In this document: positions 53,413 to 62,380 of the stretch, one piece after another
Layout of the letters: every line of letters starts with the position of its first letter
Numbering within the stretch: position 1 is the first letter of the stretch
Assembly: GCF_002979535.1 (NCBI RefSeq)
Contig: NZ_PCPB01000003.1
Location: 1 to 64,000, forward strand
Direction of reading: 5' to 3'
Source of the DNA: Brevundimonas sp. MYb52
Lineage (GTDB): Bacteria > Pseudomonadota > Alphaproteobacteria > Caulobacterales > Caulobacteraceae
DNA length: 64,000 bases
Position numbers and translations under genes: made by a program
Notes under the pieces: model-generated
The model's database searches: none
What the model was told of the DNA's origin: nothing
Seen by the model: the letters and a program-made list of their open reading frames with translations, nothing else

Positions 53413-54416
53413 CGGAGGCGATCCAGCAGGAAGTCGGCGAAGGCCGCTTCCTGCTCCAGTCGCGCCACGACCGGCCAGGCGACAATCCGCTCGCGCCATT
53501 GAGGCGGCAGGCGCACCCAGTCCTTTTCCGTCGTCACCAGGCCGGCCTCGAACAGGTCGGCACGCTCCTTCAGGAAGGTGAAGTCGCGTTCCGAAAGCTC
53601 GGCGTGGTCGGGGAAGGGGACGAAGTCCTTCAGGTCGCAACCGGCGGCGATCAGCGAACGCTCGACCTTCCACGGCTTGGCGATGCCGGCGAAGCCGACC
53701 TGGGGGCCTGACGGCGGCGCGACGGCGGGCTCCAACCGGGCGATGAAGACGGGCAGGTCGCCGAAGGTTGCGGCCAGTTCGGAATCGGCTTGGGGCAGAT
53801 CGGCGGGCAACAGTATGACGACGGCGTCAGTGCGAGCCAGACCGGCCTTCAGCGGCTCGCGCATCGGACCGGACGGGAAGACCGAACCGTCGCCAAAGGG
53901 CCACTCGTCCTCACGCGTCTCGCCATCGACGACGATCAGGCTGAGGGTCTTTTTCAGCGTCGGGTTCTGATGGGCGTCGTCCAGCACCAGGGCCTGAGCC
54001 CCGGCATCGACGGCGGCCTTGGCGCCCTCCACACGGTCGCGGGCGATCCAAGCGGGGGCGTCGGCAGCCAGCATCAAAGGCTCGTCGCCGACTTCGGCGG
54101 CGGTGTGGATGCCAAGGTCCACCTGAACCGGGCCTTCCAGCGAGCCGCCGTAGCCGCGCGACAGGGCGGCGGCATTGATGCCCTGGGCGTGCAGCAGGCG
54201 CAGGACCTCGCGGGCGATCGGGGTCTTGCCCGAGCCGCCGACGGTCAGATTGCCGATGGAGATGACCGGGGCGCCGGGATCGACGGGCACAGCGCGGGCG
54301 ATGCGGCGGGCGGTGACCCCGGCCCAGATCCACGAGGCGGGCTTGAGCAGCATGCGCGCCACCGGGGCGTGGCGGCGGTCGCGGCTATACCACCAGCGTG
54401 GGGTGTTCAGCTTCAT
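53403..54416 (-). CDS. lpxK: Tetraacyldisaccharide 4'-kinase
   Basis: A 337-aa lipid A kinase in the inner membrane. The P-loop is GNLTVGGSGKTP at 55-66, followed by ALSRGYGG. The conserved DDGFQ motif is altered to DDAHQ (VLDDAHQNPTL), and TTEKDWVRLP near the C-terminus is typical. The ATG at 54416 overlaps the waaA stop as ATGA, so translation is coupled. It is last in the four-gene envelope operon. An ATG further upstream in frame lies within waaA and is not used. Confidence 0.94.
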   Translation of the reverse strand: MKLNTPRWWYSRDRRHAPVARMLLKPASWIWAGVTARRIARAVPVDPGAPVISIGNLTVGGSGKTPIAREVLRLLHAQGINAAALSRGYGGSLEGPVQVDLGIHTAAEVGDEPLMLAADAPAWIARDRVEGAKAAVDAGAQALVLDDAHQNPTLKKTLSLIVVDGETREDEWPFGDGSVFPSGPMREPLKAGLARTDAVVILLPADLPQADSELAATFGDLPVFIARLEPAVAPPSGPQVGFAGIAKPWKVERSLIAAGCDLKDFVPFPDHAELSERDFTFLKERADLFEAGLVTTEKDWVRLPPQWRERIVAWPVVARLEQEAAFADFLLDRLRQS

Positions 54417-55714
54417 CGACGGCCTCGCGACGGGGCGGCAGGCAGGTGGGCCTGAAGCGCCAGCCATAGACGGTCCAGACCGGCAGCGGCCTCGGCGGCG
54501 GCGCGGCGGGCGCGCTCACCCATGTCGCGGGCGGCGTCGGGGTGGGCCAGCAGGGGGGCGACGATACCCGGCAATTCAGACGGCGACAGCACCGAGACCA
54601 GACCGCCGGAGTTTTTCAGCATCCGCGTCACCGCATTCCAGTTGCTGGCGTCGGGGCCGGTGACAATGGGCTTGCCCAGGCGCGCGGGCTCCAGCGGATT
54701 GTGGCCGCCGACGGCCCCGCCGCCGAGCGCGGGGGCGAACGAGCCGCCCATGACCACCACATCGGCCAGCCGCATGAACAGGCCCAGTTCGCCAAGCGTG
54801 TCGGCCAGATAGATGTCGGTGTCCTCGGTGATCGGCTGACGCAGGCTGCGCCGGGCGAAGCTGTAGCCGTCCTGGACCAACGACCGGGCGATCTCGTCGG
54901 CGCGGTCGGGGTGGCGCGGCACGACGATCAGGAACAGACGGTCGGCCAGATGGTCCAGCGCGCCGACGATGGCCATTTCTTCGTGCTCGTGGGTGCTGGC
55001 GGCGACGACGACGGGGCGGTCGTCGATCAGGGCCGACAGACGCCCGAACTCGCCCTTGTCATAGGGCAGGGGCTCGCCCGACAGCTTCAGATTGACCTGA
55101 CCATCGACGCGGGCGCCGAGCGCCGTCAGCCGGTCGGCGCTGGCCTGATCCTGTGGCCAGACATGGCTGAAACAGGCCATCAGGGCCCGGCCCATGCCGG
55201 GGGCCTTCTTCCAGCCCTCCGCGGTTTTGTCGGTGATGCGGGCGCTGACCAGGGCCAGGGCGACGCCGCGCTTTTTGGCCGCCGTCAGCAGGTTGGGCCA
55301 CAACTCGCTCTCGACGAAGACGCCGACCGTGGGCCGCCAGTGATCGAGGAAGGCGGCGACGGCGCCGGGGCTGTCCACCGGGGCGAACTGGTGGATGACG
55401 CCGGGCGGCAGGCGCTGGGCCAGAACCTGCGCCGACGTCAGGGTGCCGGTGGTGACCAGGACGGTCACATCGGGGCGGTCCTTCCGGATACGCTCGGCCA
55501 GGGGCAGGATGGACAGGGCCTCGCCGACGCTGACCCCGTGAATCCAGATCAGCGGCCCGGCCGGACGGGCGACGCCGGCCAGTCCCAGCCTTTCATCGAC
55601 CCTCTGCGGGTCCTCCTTGCCCTGTTTGACGCGGGCGTCGAGCAGGCGCGGGGCCAGGGGCTCGATCAGACGGGTCAGCAGGCGATAGGCGATCAGGGCG
55701 GGGCTGAAGATCAC
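54413..55714 (-). CDS. waaA: 3-deoxy-D-manno-octulosonic acid transferase
   Basis: A 433-aa GT30 glycosyltransferase adding Kdo to lipid IVA. The catalytic-base region WIHGVSVGEALS, the VESELWPNLL motif and VMGGSFAPALGGGAVGGHNPLEPA are all present. It starts with GTG at 55714, with GGAG 10 nt upstream, 2 nt after the DUF374 gene stop. A longer open frame continuing upstream is only a shadow of that gene. The ATGA overlap with lpxK and the position after the msbA-like gene support a lipid A/LPS operon. Confidence 0.94.
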   Translation of the reverse strand: MIFSPALIAYRLLTRLIEPLAPRLLDARVKQGKEDPQRVDERLGLAGVARPAGPLIWIHGVSVGEALSILPLAERIRKDRPDVTVLVTTGTLTSAQVLAQRLPPGVIHQFAPVDSPGAVAAFLDHWRPTVGVFVESELWPNLLTAAKKRGVALALVSARITDKTAEGWKKAPGMGRALMACFSHVWPQDQASADRLTALGARVDGQVNLKLSGEPLPYDKGEFGRLSALIDDRPVVVAASTHEHEEMAIVGALDHLADRLFLIVVPRHPDRADEIARSLVQDGYSFARRSLRQPITEDTDIYLADTLGELGLFMRLADVVVMGGSFAPALGGGAVGGHNPLEPARLGKPIVTGPDASNWNAVTRMLKNSGGLVSVLSPSELPGIVAPLLAHPDAARDMGERARRAAAEAAAGLDRLWLALQAHLPAAPSRGRR

Positions 55715-55716
55715 GC

Positions 55717-56399
55717 TCAGACGCGCTCCAGCCCGGTGATGGCGTCGGCGCGGGCCTCCACGGCGGTCAGGCGCTCGGTCCAGTCGGCGGCGATCTCGGC
55801 CATCTCGGCGCCTTCGGGATACCAGGCCTTGTCCCAGACGATGGCGCCCTTGCCAAAGGGCAGAGGGACGATGGCCTTGTCCCAGCTTTTCAGTCGGATG
55901 GCTGGCTTGCACGACAGGCCGATGAAGAGGACCGGAGCCCCCGAAATCTTGGCCATCAGGGGCAGACCCTCGGCCATCTGGCGCGCCGGGCCGCGCGGGC
56001 CGTCGGGAGTCAGGGCCAGGCCGCCGACCTTCAACTGTTTCAGACCGTCGCGCAGGGCCTGTGTGCCGCCCTTCGACTGCTTGGCCTTGTCCTTGTTGCT
56101 GGAGGAACCGCGCACAGCGGGAATGCCAAGACGCCCCACGGCCCTGGCGAAAAACTCGCCATCGGCGCTCAGCGAAACCAGACCCTTGACGGGCTGGGCG
56201 CGCTCCATGGGCCAGCAGACCGGCGCCAACGCCAGCCGTGAATGCCAGAAGGCGCACAGCACGCCGCCGCCCTCGGCCCAGACCTCTTCGGCGACCTGTT
56301 CGTTCTCGTGTTCCCAGCGGATGGTCGCGTAGCAGAACCGCATCCATTCCGAGAGAAGCCAGGCCATTGAGGTCTGGATGATCGGGTTGCGCAGCGGCC

Positions 56400-56403
<4 letters not shown>
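55717..56403 (-). CDS. DUF374 lysophospholipid acyltransferase-like protein
   Basis: A 228-aa LPLAT-superfamily protein with FWHSRLALAP near residue 53 (His motif), RGSSSNKDKAKQSKGGTQAL and LTPDGPRGPARQM, the DUF374 signature. It probably acylates a lipid A or phospholipid substrate at the inner membrane. In several alphaproteobacteria such a gene sits next to waaA and lpxK, which fits here. The exact substrate is not established for this protein. Its ATG overlaps the stop of the ABC transporter as ATGA. Confidence 0.87.
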
Positions 56404-58265
<1,862 letters not shown>

Positions 58266-58356
58266 TGGCTCTCGGTCGAACGGGACGGGCGTCAAGTCAA
58301 GCCGCCGCCGCCAAGCTGATGGTGACGCGGTGCGGTTTCGTCGCTATCTGCGGCAT

Positions 58357-59022
58357 ATGGCGCGCTATGATCTGACAACGCTGATGGGCCGGTTCAAGGC
58401 GCATTGGTCCTATTTCTGGGCCGATCACGCCTTTCTGCGCACGGCCTTCACCAACGCTCACTGGCTGGGGCCGGACCTGGTGCGAACCAATCAGCCGTCG
58501 CCGGAGCAGCTGTCTTATTGGCAGAGGCGCGGGGTCAGGACCGTCATCAATCTGCGCGGCCAGCGCGACGAGGCCTATTACTGGCTGGAGAAGGACGCCT
58601 GCGCGCGGCTGGGCCTGACCCTGATCGACGCTCCGCTGGACTCGCGCGATCCGCCGGGCCGCGACCGCATCGAGCGGGCGCGCGAACTGTTTCGCACCAT
58701 CGAATATCCGGCCCTGATCCACTGCAAGTCTGGCGCGGACCGGGCGGGGATGATGGCGGTGCTTTATCGTCACTTCCATCTGGGCGAGCCGATCTCGGCC
58801 GCCATGTCGGAACTGGGCAAGCGCACCCTGCACAGCCGCGAGGGCCTGACCGGGGTTCTGGACTATACGCTTGAGAAATATGTCGCTGAGGTCGAGCCGA
58901 CCGGCGTCAGCTTTGAGGACTGGGTCGCCAGCGACGCCTATGACCCGAAGGCGATCCGCGCCGAGTTCAAGGCCGGCTGGTGGGGCAAGCTGGTCGTGGA
59001 TCGCCTGTTAAAGCGCGAATAG
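58357..59022 (+). CDS. Dual-specificity/tyrosine phosphatase-like protein
   Basis: A 221-aa cytosolic phosphatase. The CX5R loop is HCKSGADRAG with nucleophile C123 and R129. The general acid may lie in the DAPLDSRDPPGRDR region. RTNQPSPEQLSYWQRRGVRTVINLRG is typical of bacterial phosphatases that resemble eukaryotic DSPs. An in-frame GTG at 58330 would add nine residues. Neither start has a clear ribosome site. It is divergent from the msbA-like operon across about 90 nt. Substrate unknown. Confidence 0.85.
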   Translation: MARYDLTTLMGRFKAHWSYFWADHAFLRTAFTNAHWLGPDLVRTNQPSPEQLSYWQRRGVRTVINLRGQRDEAYYWLEKDACARLGLTLIDAPLDSRDPPGRDRIERARELFRTIEYPALIHCKSGADRAGMMAVLYRHFHLGEPISAAMSELGKRTLHSREGLTGVLDYTLEKYVAEVEPTGVSFEDWVASDAYDPKAIRAEFKAGWWGKLVVDRLLKRE

Positions 59023-59035
59023 GGCCTCGCCCCCG

Positions 59036-59236
59036 TCAGCCCCAGGGGCCGCGCTTGGGGCCGTGTTGAGCCGTTTCGGCGTCGCGGCGGGCCTTGCGGT
59101 CGGCCTCCCACTGGCGGAACCAGCGGGCGTAGTTGCGCTCACGCCCCAGGACGACCAGCCACAGGGCCAGGACGCTGATCAGGGTGATGATCCCGAACAG
59201 CTGTTGTCCGTCGAGGGTCTGGCCGAACAGGGTCAC
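59036..59236 (-). CDS. 66-aa membrane protein of a coupled pair
   Basis: A GTG-started (59236) protein with one membrane helix (about 13-30, LFGIITLISVLALWLVVLG), then a basic, Trp/Arg-rich cytoplasmic tail (RERNYARWFRQWEADRKARR). It overlaps the stop of the preceding small gene as GTGA, so it is translated by coupling. Family not recognised. Existence is supported by the overlap geometry and the helix-plus-charged-tail layout. Confidence 0.6.
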   Translation of the reverse strand: MTLFGQTLDGQQLFGIITLISVLALWLVVLGRERNYARWFRQWEADRKARRDAETAQHGPKRGPWG

Positions 59237-59421
59237 GGTCGCGTCTCCGGCTTGTGGGGCGAGTGATGATGACCGGATTCGGCCGGGGTAATGGGATCGT
59301 TCCAGGCCGTGTCCTGATCTTCGCCAGGGCGGGGCGTGTGCGCCGGGCCCTTCTTCACGACCCAGACGACGGCGACCACGGCCAGGATCACCAGCAGCAG
59401 GACGATCAGGGTGGGGGCCAT
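59233..59421 (-). CDS. 62-aa membrane protein of a coupled pair
   Basis: A 62-aa protein with a membrane helix at the very N-terminus (about 3-22, MAPTLIVLLLVILAVVAVVW), then a KKG positive anchor and a Pro/His/Asp-rich tail (HHHSPHKP). GGAGAGG lies 8 nt before the ATG. It precedes and overlaps the 66-aa membrane gene. Not recognised. The histidine-rich end might bind metal, but that is speculation from composition. Confidence 0.6.
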   Translation of the reverse strand: MAPTLIVLLLVILAVVAVVWVVKKGPAHTPRPGEDQDTAWNDPITPAESGHHHSPHKPETRP

Positions 59422-59520
59422 GACGGAAACCTCTCCAGAAACGCCAAAGGCGGCTGACGGGAAAGCGCGTCAGCCGCCTGTGCGGTTCCGAAAACTTCGC
59501 CGTGAGGCGAAGGCGGCGGA

Positions 59521-59769
59521 TCAGACGTCCGAGCGCGGGTCGATCAGCTTGTGCGCGTGCAGGATGAAGTAGCGCATGTGGGCGTTGTCGACGGTGGCCT
59601 GGGCGCGGGCCTTCCAGGCCTGCTTGGCTTCGTCATAGCTGCCATAGGCGCCGACGAACTCGACCTGTGCCAGGTCGCGGAAGACGGGCTCGGCCGGGTG
59701 GCGCATCTCGCCGCCGATGACAAGGTGAAGCAGTTGAGGGTCGTGCGCAGTATTGGGGGCGTCAGCCAT
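59521..59769 (-). CDS. DUF4170 protein
   Basis: An 82-aa protein matching DUF4170: LLHLVIGGEM, FRDLAQVEFVGAYGSYDEAKQAW and ATVDNAHMRYFILHAHKLIDP span almost the whole family consensus. Function unknown, mainly alphaproteobacterial. The start at 59769 gives the usual family length. Another ATG five codons upstream (59784) is possible. It follows the CysQ-like gene by about 30 nt, in an apparent pmbA - cysQ-like - DUF4170 operon. Confidence 0.83.
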   Translation of the reverse strand: MADAPNTAHDPQLLHLVIGGEMRHPAEPVFRDLAQVEFVGAYGSYDEAKQAWKARAQATVDNAHMRYFILHAHKLIDPRSDV

Positions 59770-59800
59770 GGAGAGGGGGTCCATTGCAAGAAAGGGGAGA

Positions 59801-60595
59801 TCAGATCGCCAGCGGGATAGGCGCTGTGCGCCTCACGATCAACGGGTGAAGGGCCGGCGCGGCGCAGATCAGGCTGGTTTGGCGCGGATCGGGGCGATTA
59901 AAGCGCCACGGACGGCCCATATGGTCGCTGACCTTGGCCCCCGCCTCCTCGGCGATCAGGGCGCCGGCGCAGACGTCCCAGTCCCATTTGGGGCTGATGG
60001 CGATGGCCGCGTCAAAGGCCCCGGCGGCGACCAGGGCCATCCGGTAAGCCAAGGCGTTGCGCTTGGTGAAGCGCATTTCCGGCCAGGGCTCGGCCCATTC
60101 GCGCGCCTCCATCAACCGCGCGTCTGCCAGAAGCTCGGCGTCTTCCAGGGTGTCGGTGTCCGAGGCGCTGATGGGGCGGTCCTGCAGCCGCGCGCCGCCG
60201 CCCAGGGTGGCCTCGAACATCTCACCTAGCATGGGGGCGTGGATGACGGCGGCGACCGGGCGGCCGTCCTCGACCACGGCGATGGGCACGCACCACCACG
60301 GCTTGTTCTTCATATAGGCGACCGTGCCGTCGATCGGATCGACGACGAAGATACGCTTCTTGGTCAGGCGCTCGGGACTGTCCGCCGTTTCCTCCGACAG
60401 CCAGCCGTAGTCGGGCCGGGCGGTCAGAAGGGTGTCTTTCAGCAGTTGGTCCACCGCCAGATCTGCGTCGGTGACGGGCGAGCCGCCGTCCTTGGACCAG
60501 ACCTTCAGCCCCGCCTCGCGATGCTCGAGCGCCAACCGACCGGCGGCCAGGGCCGCGTCGCGGATCAGTTCGAGGTCGGCGGCGAGATCGGTCAT
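59801..60595 (-). CDS. CysQ-like inositol monophosphatase family phosphatase
   Basis: A 264-aa Mg-dependent, Li-sensitive-type phosphatase. Motifs: WLSEET (65-70), DPIDGT (86-91) and WDVCAGALIAEEAG near 205-218, which hold the metal ligands. The shape fits 3'(2'),5'-bisphosphate nucleotidase (recycling of PAP) or inositol monophosphatase. The two cannot be told apart by eye. The ATG overlaps the pmbA stop as ATGA. Confidence 0.87.
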   Translation of the reverse strand: MTDLAADLELIRDAALAAGRLALEHREAGLKVWSKDGGSPVTDADLAVDQLLKDTLLTARPDYGWLSEETADSPERLTKKRIFVVDPIDGTVAYMKNKPWWCVPIAVVEDGRPVAAVIHAPMLGEMFEATLGGGARLQDRPISASDTDTLEDAELLADARLMEAREWAEPWPEMRFTKRNALAYRMALVAAGAFDAAIAISPKWDWDVCAGALIAEEAGAKVSDHMGRPWRFNRPDPRQTSLICAAPALHPLIVRRTAPIPLAI

Positions 60596-61938
60596 TTTCC
60601 GGCGATGGCCACCGCGTCGAACATCAGGGAGGGGCTGTTGAAGGAACCCCGGAACTCCAGATCCGATCCGCGCACCAGTCGGGCGTAGAGGTCGATCAGA
60701 TTGCCCGCCACGGTCACTTCGCTGACGGGATAGGCCAGCTGGCCGTCCTCGAACCAGAAACCGGACACGCCCGCCGACCAGTCGCCGTTGTTGGCGTTTA
60801 GCGAAGGGCCGAACATGGAGGTGATCAGCAGGCCGGAGCCGGCCTCGGCCATCAGGCCCGCCTTGTCGCGCTCGCCTGGGGCCAGATGCAGGTTGTGGGT
60901 CGAGACGCCGGACGGTCCCGCCAGGCCGCGTGAGGCATGGCCGGTCGAGGCCATCCCCAACTGGGCGGCGGCGGCCGTGTTCAGCAGCCAGGTGGTGATG
61001 ACGCCGTCCTCGACGATGTTGCGGTGCTCGACCGCCACACCTTCGTCGTCAAACGGAGTCGAGCCCAGGCCGCGCAGACGGAACGGGTCGTCGACCATGT
61101 CGGCGCCCGCGGGCAGGACCCGCTGACCCAGCCTGTCCTTCAGGAAGGAGCTGCCGCGGGCGATGGCCGGGCCGGAAATGGCGCCCAGCAGCGGCGACAG
61201 GACCTGGGTGGCGATGCGGTTCTCGAAGATGACCGGGGCGGTGGTCGAGGCGATCTTGCGCGGGCCGGTGCGGGCCACGGCGCGCTCGCCGGCCTTCAGA
61301 CCGATCTCGGCGGCGCCGGGCAGGTCGGACAGGTGACGGACGGCGCGGCTTTCGCCGCCGCGCTCCATCGCCCCGTCCTTCTCGGCGATGACGCCGACGC
61401 CCAGGGAGAAGGCGCTGCCTTTGTGACGACCATCAAAGCCGTGCGAGGTGACCAGACGCCATTCGCTGGCCGACCAGGAGGCGTGACCGCCTTCGGACTT
61501 GGATACGCCCGTGACGGCGAGGGCGGCGGCCTCGGCCTCGGCGGCGGCGGCTTCCAGCGCCTCGGCGGTGCGCTCAGACGGGTCGAACAGGTCCAGATCA
61601 GCGTGCGGGCCCTGCGCCAGTCGGTCCTGCGGGGCCAGGGAGGCATAGGGGTCTTCGGGGGCCAGTTTCGCCATCGCCACGGCGCGCTCGACCAGACGGG
61701 TGCGGGTGGCGTCGGACAGGTCCGAGGCGGAGACGGTGGCCTGACGGCGGCCGATGAAGACGCGCAGCCCCAAGTCGCGGGCCTCCTCGCGCTCGACCTC
61801 TTCCAACTCGGCATTGCGCACGCCGACGGACAAGGAGGCGCGGTGGGCGGAGACCGCCTCGGCGGCGTCGGCGCCGGCCTTCAGCGCGGCGGCGACCAGA
61901 TCGGACAGGATGTCGGGGGAGGGCGTCTTATCGGACAT
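60592..61938 (-). CDS. pmbA: TldD/PmbA family protein, TldE subunit
   Basis: A 448-aa member of the TldD/TldE protease pair. It lacks the HExxxH zinc motif of TldD, as expected for the PmbA/TldE partner. RVFIGRRQATVSASDLS near the N-terminus and the C-terminal LLITSMFGPSLNANNGDWSAG block with the FWFEDGQLAYPVSEVTVAGNL extension are typical. TldD/E processes microcin- or CcdA-type unfolded peptides. tldD is not in the window. It heads the pmbA - cysQ-like pair. Confidence 0.92.
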   Translation of the reverse strand: MSDKTPSPDILSDLVAAALKAGADAAEAVSAHRASLSVGVRNAELEEVEREEARDLGLRVFIGRRQATVSASDLSDATRTRLVERAVAMAKLAPEDPYASLAPQDRLAQGPHADLDLFDPSERTAEALEAAAAEAEAAALAVTGVSKSEGGHASWSASEWRLVTSHGFDGRHKGSAFSLGVGVIAEKDGAMERGGESRAVRHLSDLPGAAEIGLKAGERAVARTGPRKIASTTAPVIFENRIATQVLSPLLGAISGPAIARGSSFLKDRLGQRVLPAGADMVDDPFRLRGLGSTPFDDEGVAVEHRNIVEDGVITTWLLNTAAAAQLGMASTGHASRGLAGPSGVSTHNLHLAPGERDKAGLMAEAGSGLLITSMFGPSLNANNGDWSAGVSGFWFEDGQLAYPVSEVTVAGNLIDLYARLVRGSDLEFRGSFNSPSLMFDAVAIAGK

Positions 61939-61982
61939 GCCCCGATATGGCCGACCCGCCCCCGCATCGCAACAACTAGGCT

Positions 61983-62378
61983 TTAGATCACCGACCAGGC
62001 GATCAGGCTGACGGCGGCGACCAGCAGGGCCAGCCAGGTCAGGACCATGCCCGTCACCCGGCCCAGCGACGGCCCCTTCTGGAACAGCAGGCCGAGGGCA
62101 TGGATGATCCGGCCCGCGAACAGCACGCCGCCGACGCCGTGGATCAGCAGGGGCGGCGCCCCGACAAAGGCCAACAGGATCAGGCCGCAGATGCCTGCGG
62201 GAATATACTCAGAAGCGTTGCCGAAGGCGCGGACGGCGGGCGTCATCTCGGGATTCTGCCCGTCGCCGAACTCGATCATGAAGCGGCGACGACGGCTGAC
62301 CACCACGCTGGACAGGACCAGCAGCAGCAGGATCAGCAGCCCGCCCCATAGGGTCGCGGCTTGAATCGACGGGACCAT
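61983..62378 (-). CDS. MAPEG family membrane protein
   Basis: A 131-aa membrane protein with about four helices. RRRRFMIEFGDGQNPEMTPAVRAFGNASEYIP is the MAPEG core, with the ERAFGN-type motif changed to VRAFGNA. Bacterial MAPEG members are glutathione transferase-like proteins. Activity is not known here. The ATG at 62378 is 2 nt after the M14 peptidase stop. A TTG at 62384 that overlaps this stop is another possible start. Confidence 0.82.
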   Translation of the reverse strand: MVPSIQAATLWGGLLILLLLVLSSVVVSRRRRFMIEFGDGQNPEMTPAVRAFGNASEYIPAGICGLILLAFVGAPPLLIHGVGGVLFAGRIIHALGLLFQKGPSLGRVTGMVLTWLALLVAAVSLIAWSVI

Positions 62379-62380
62379 GC

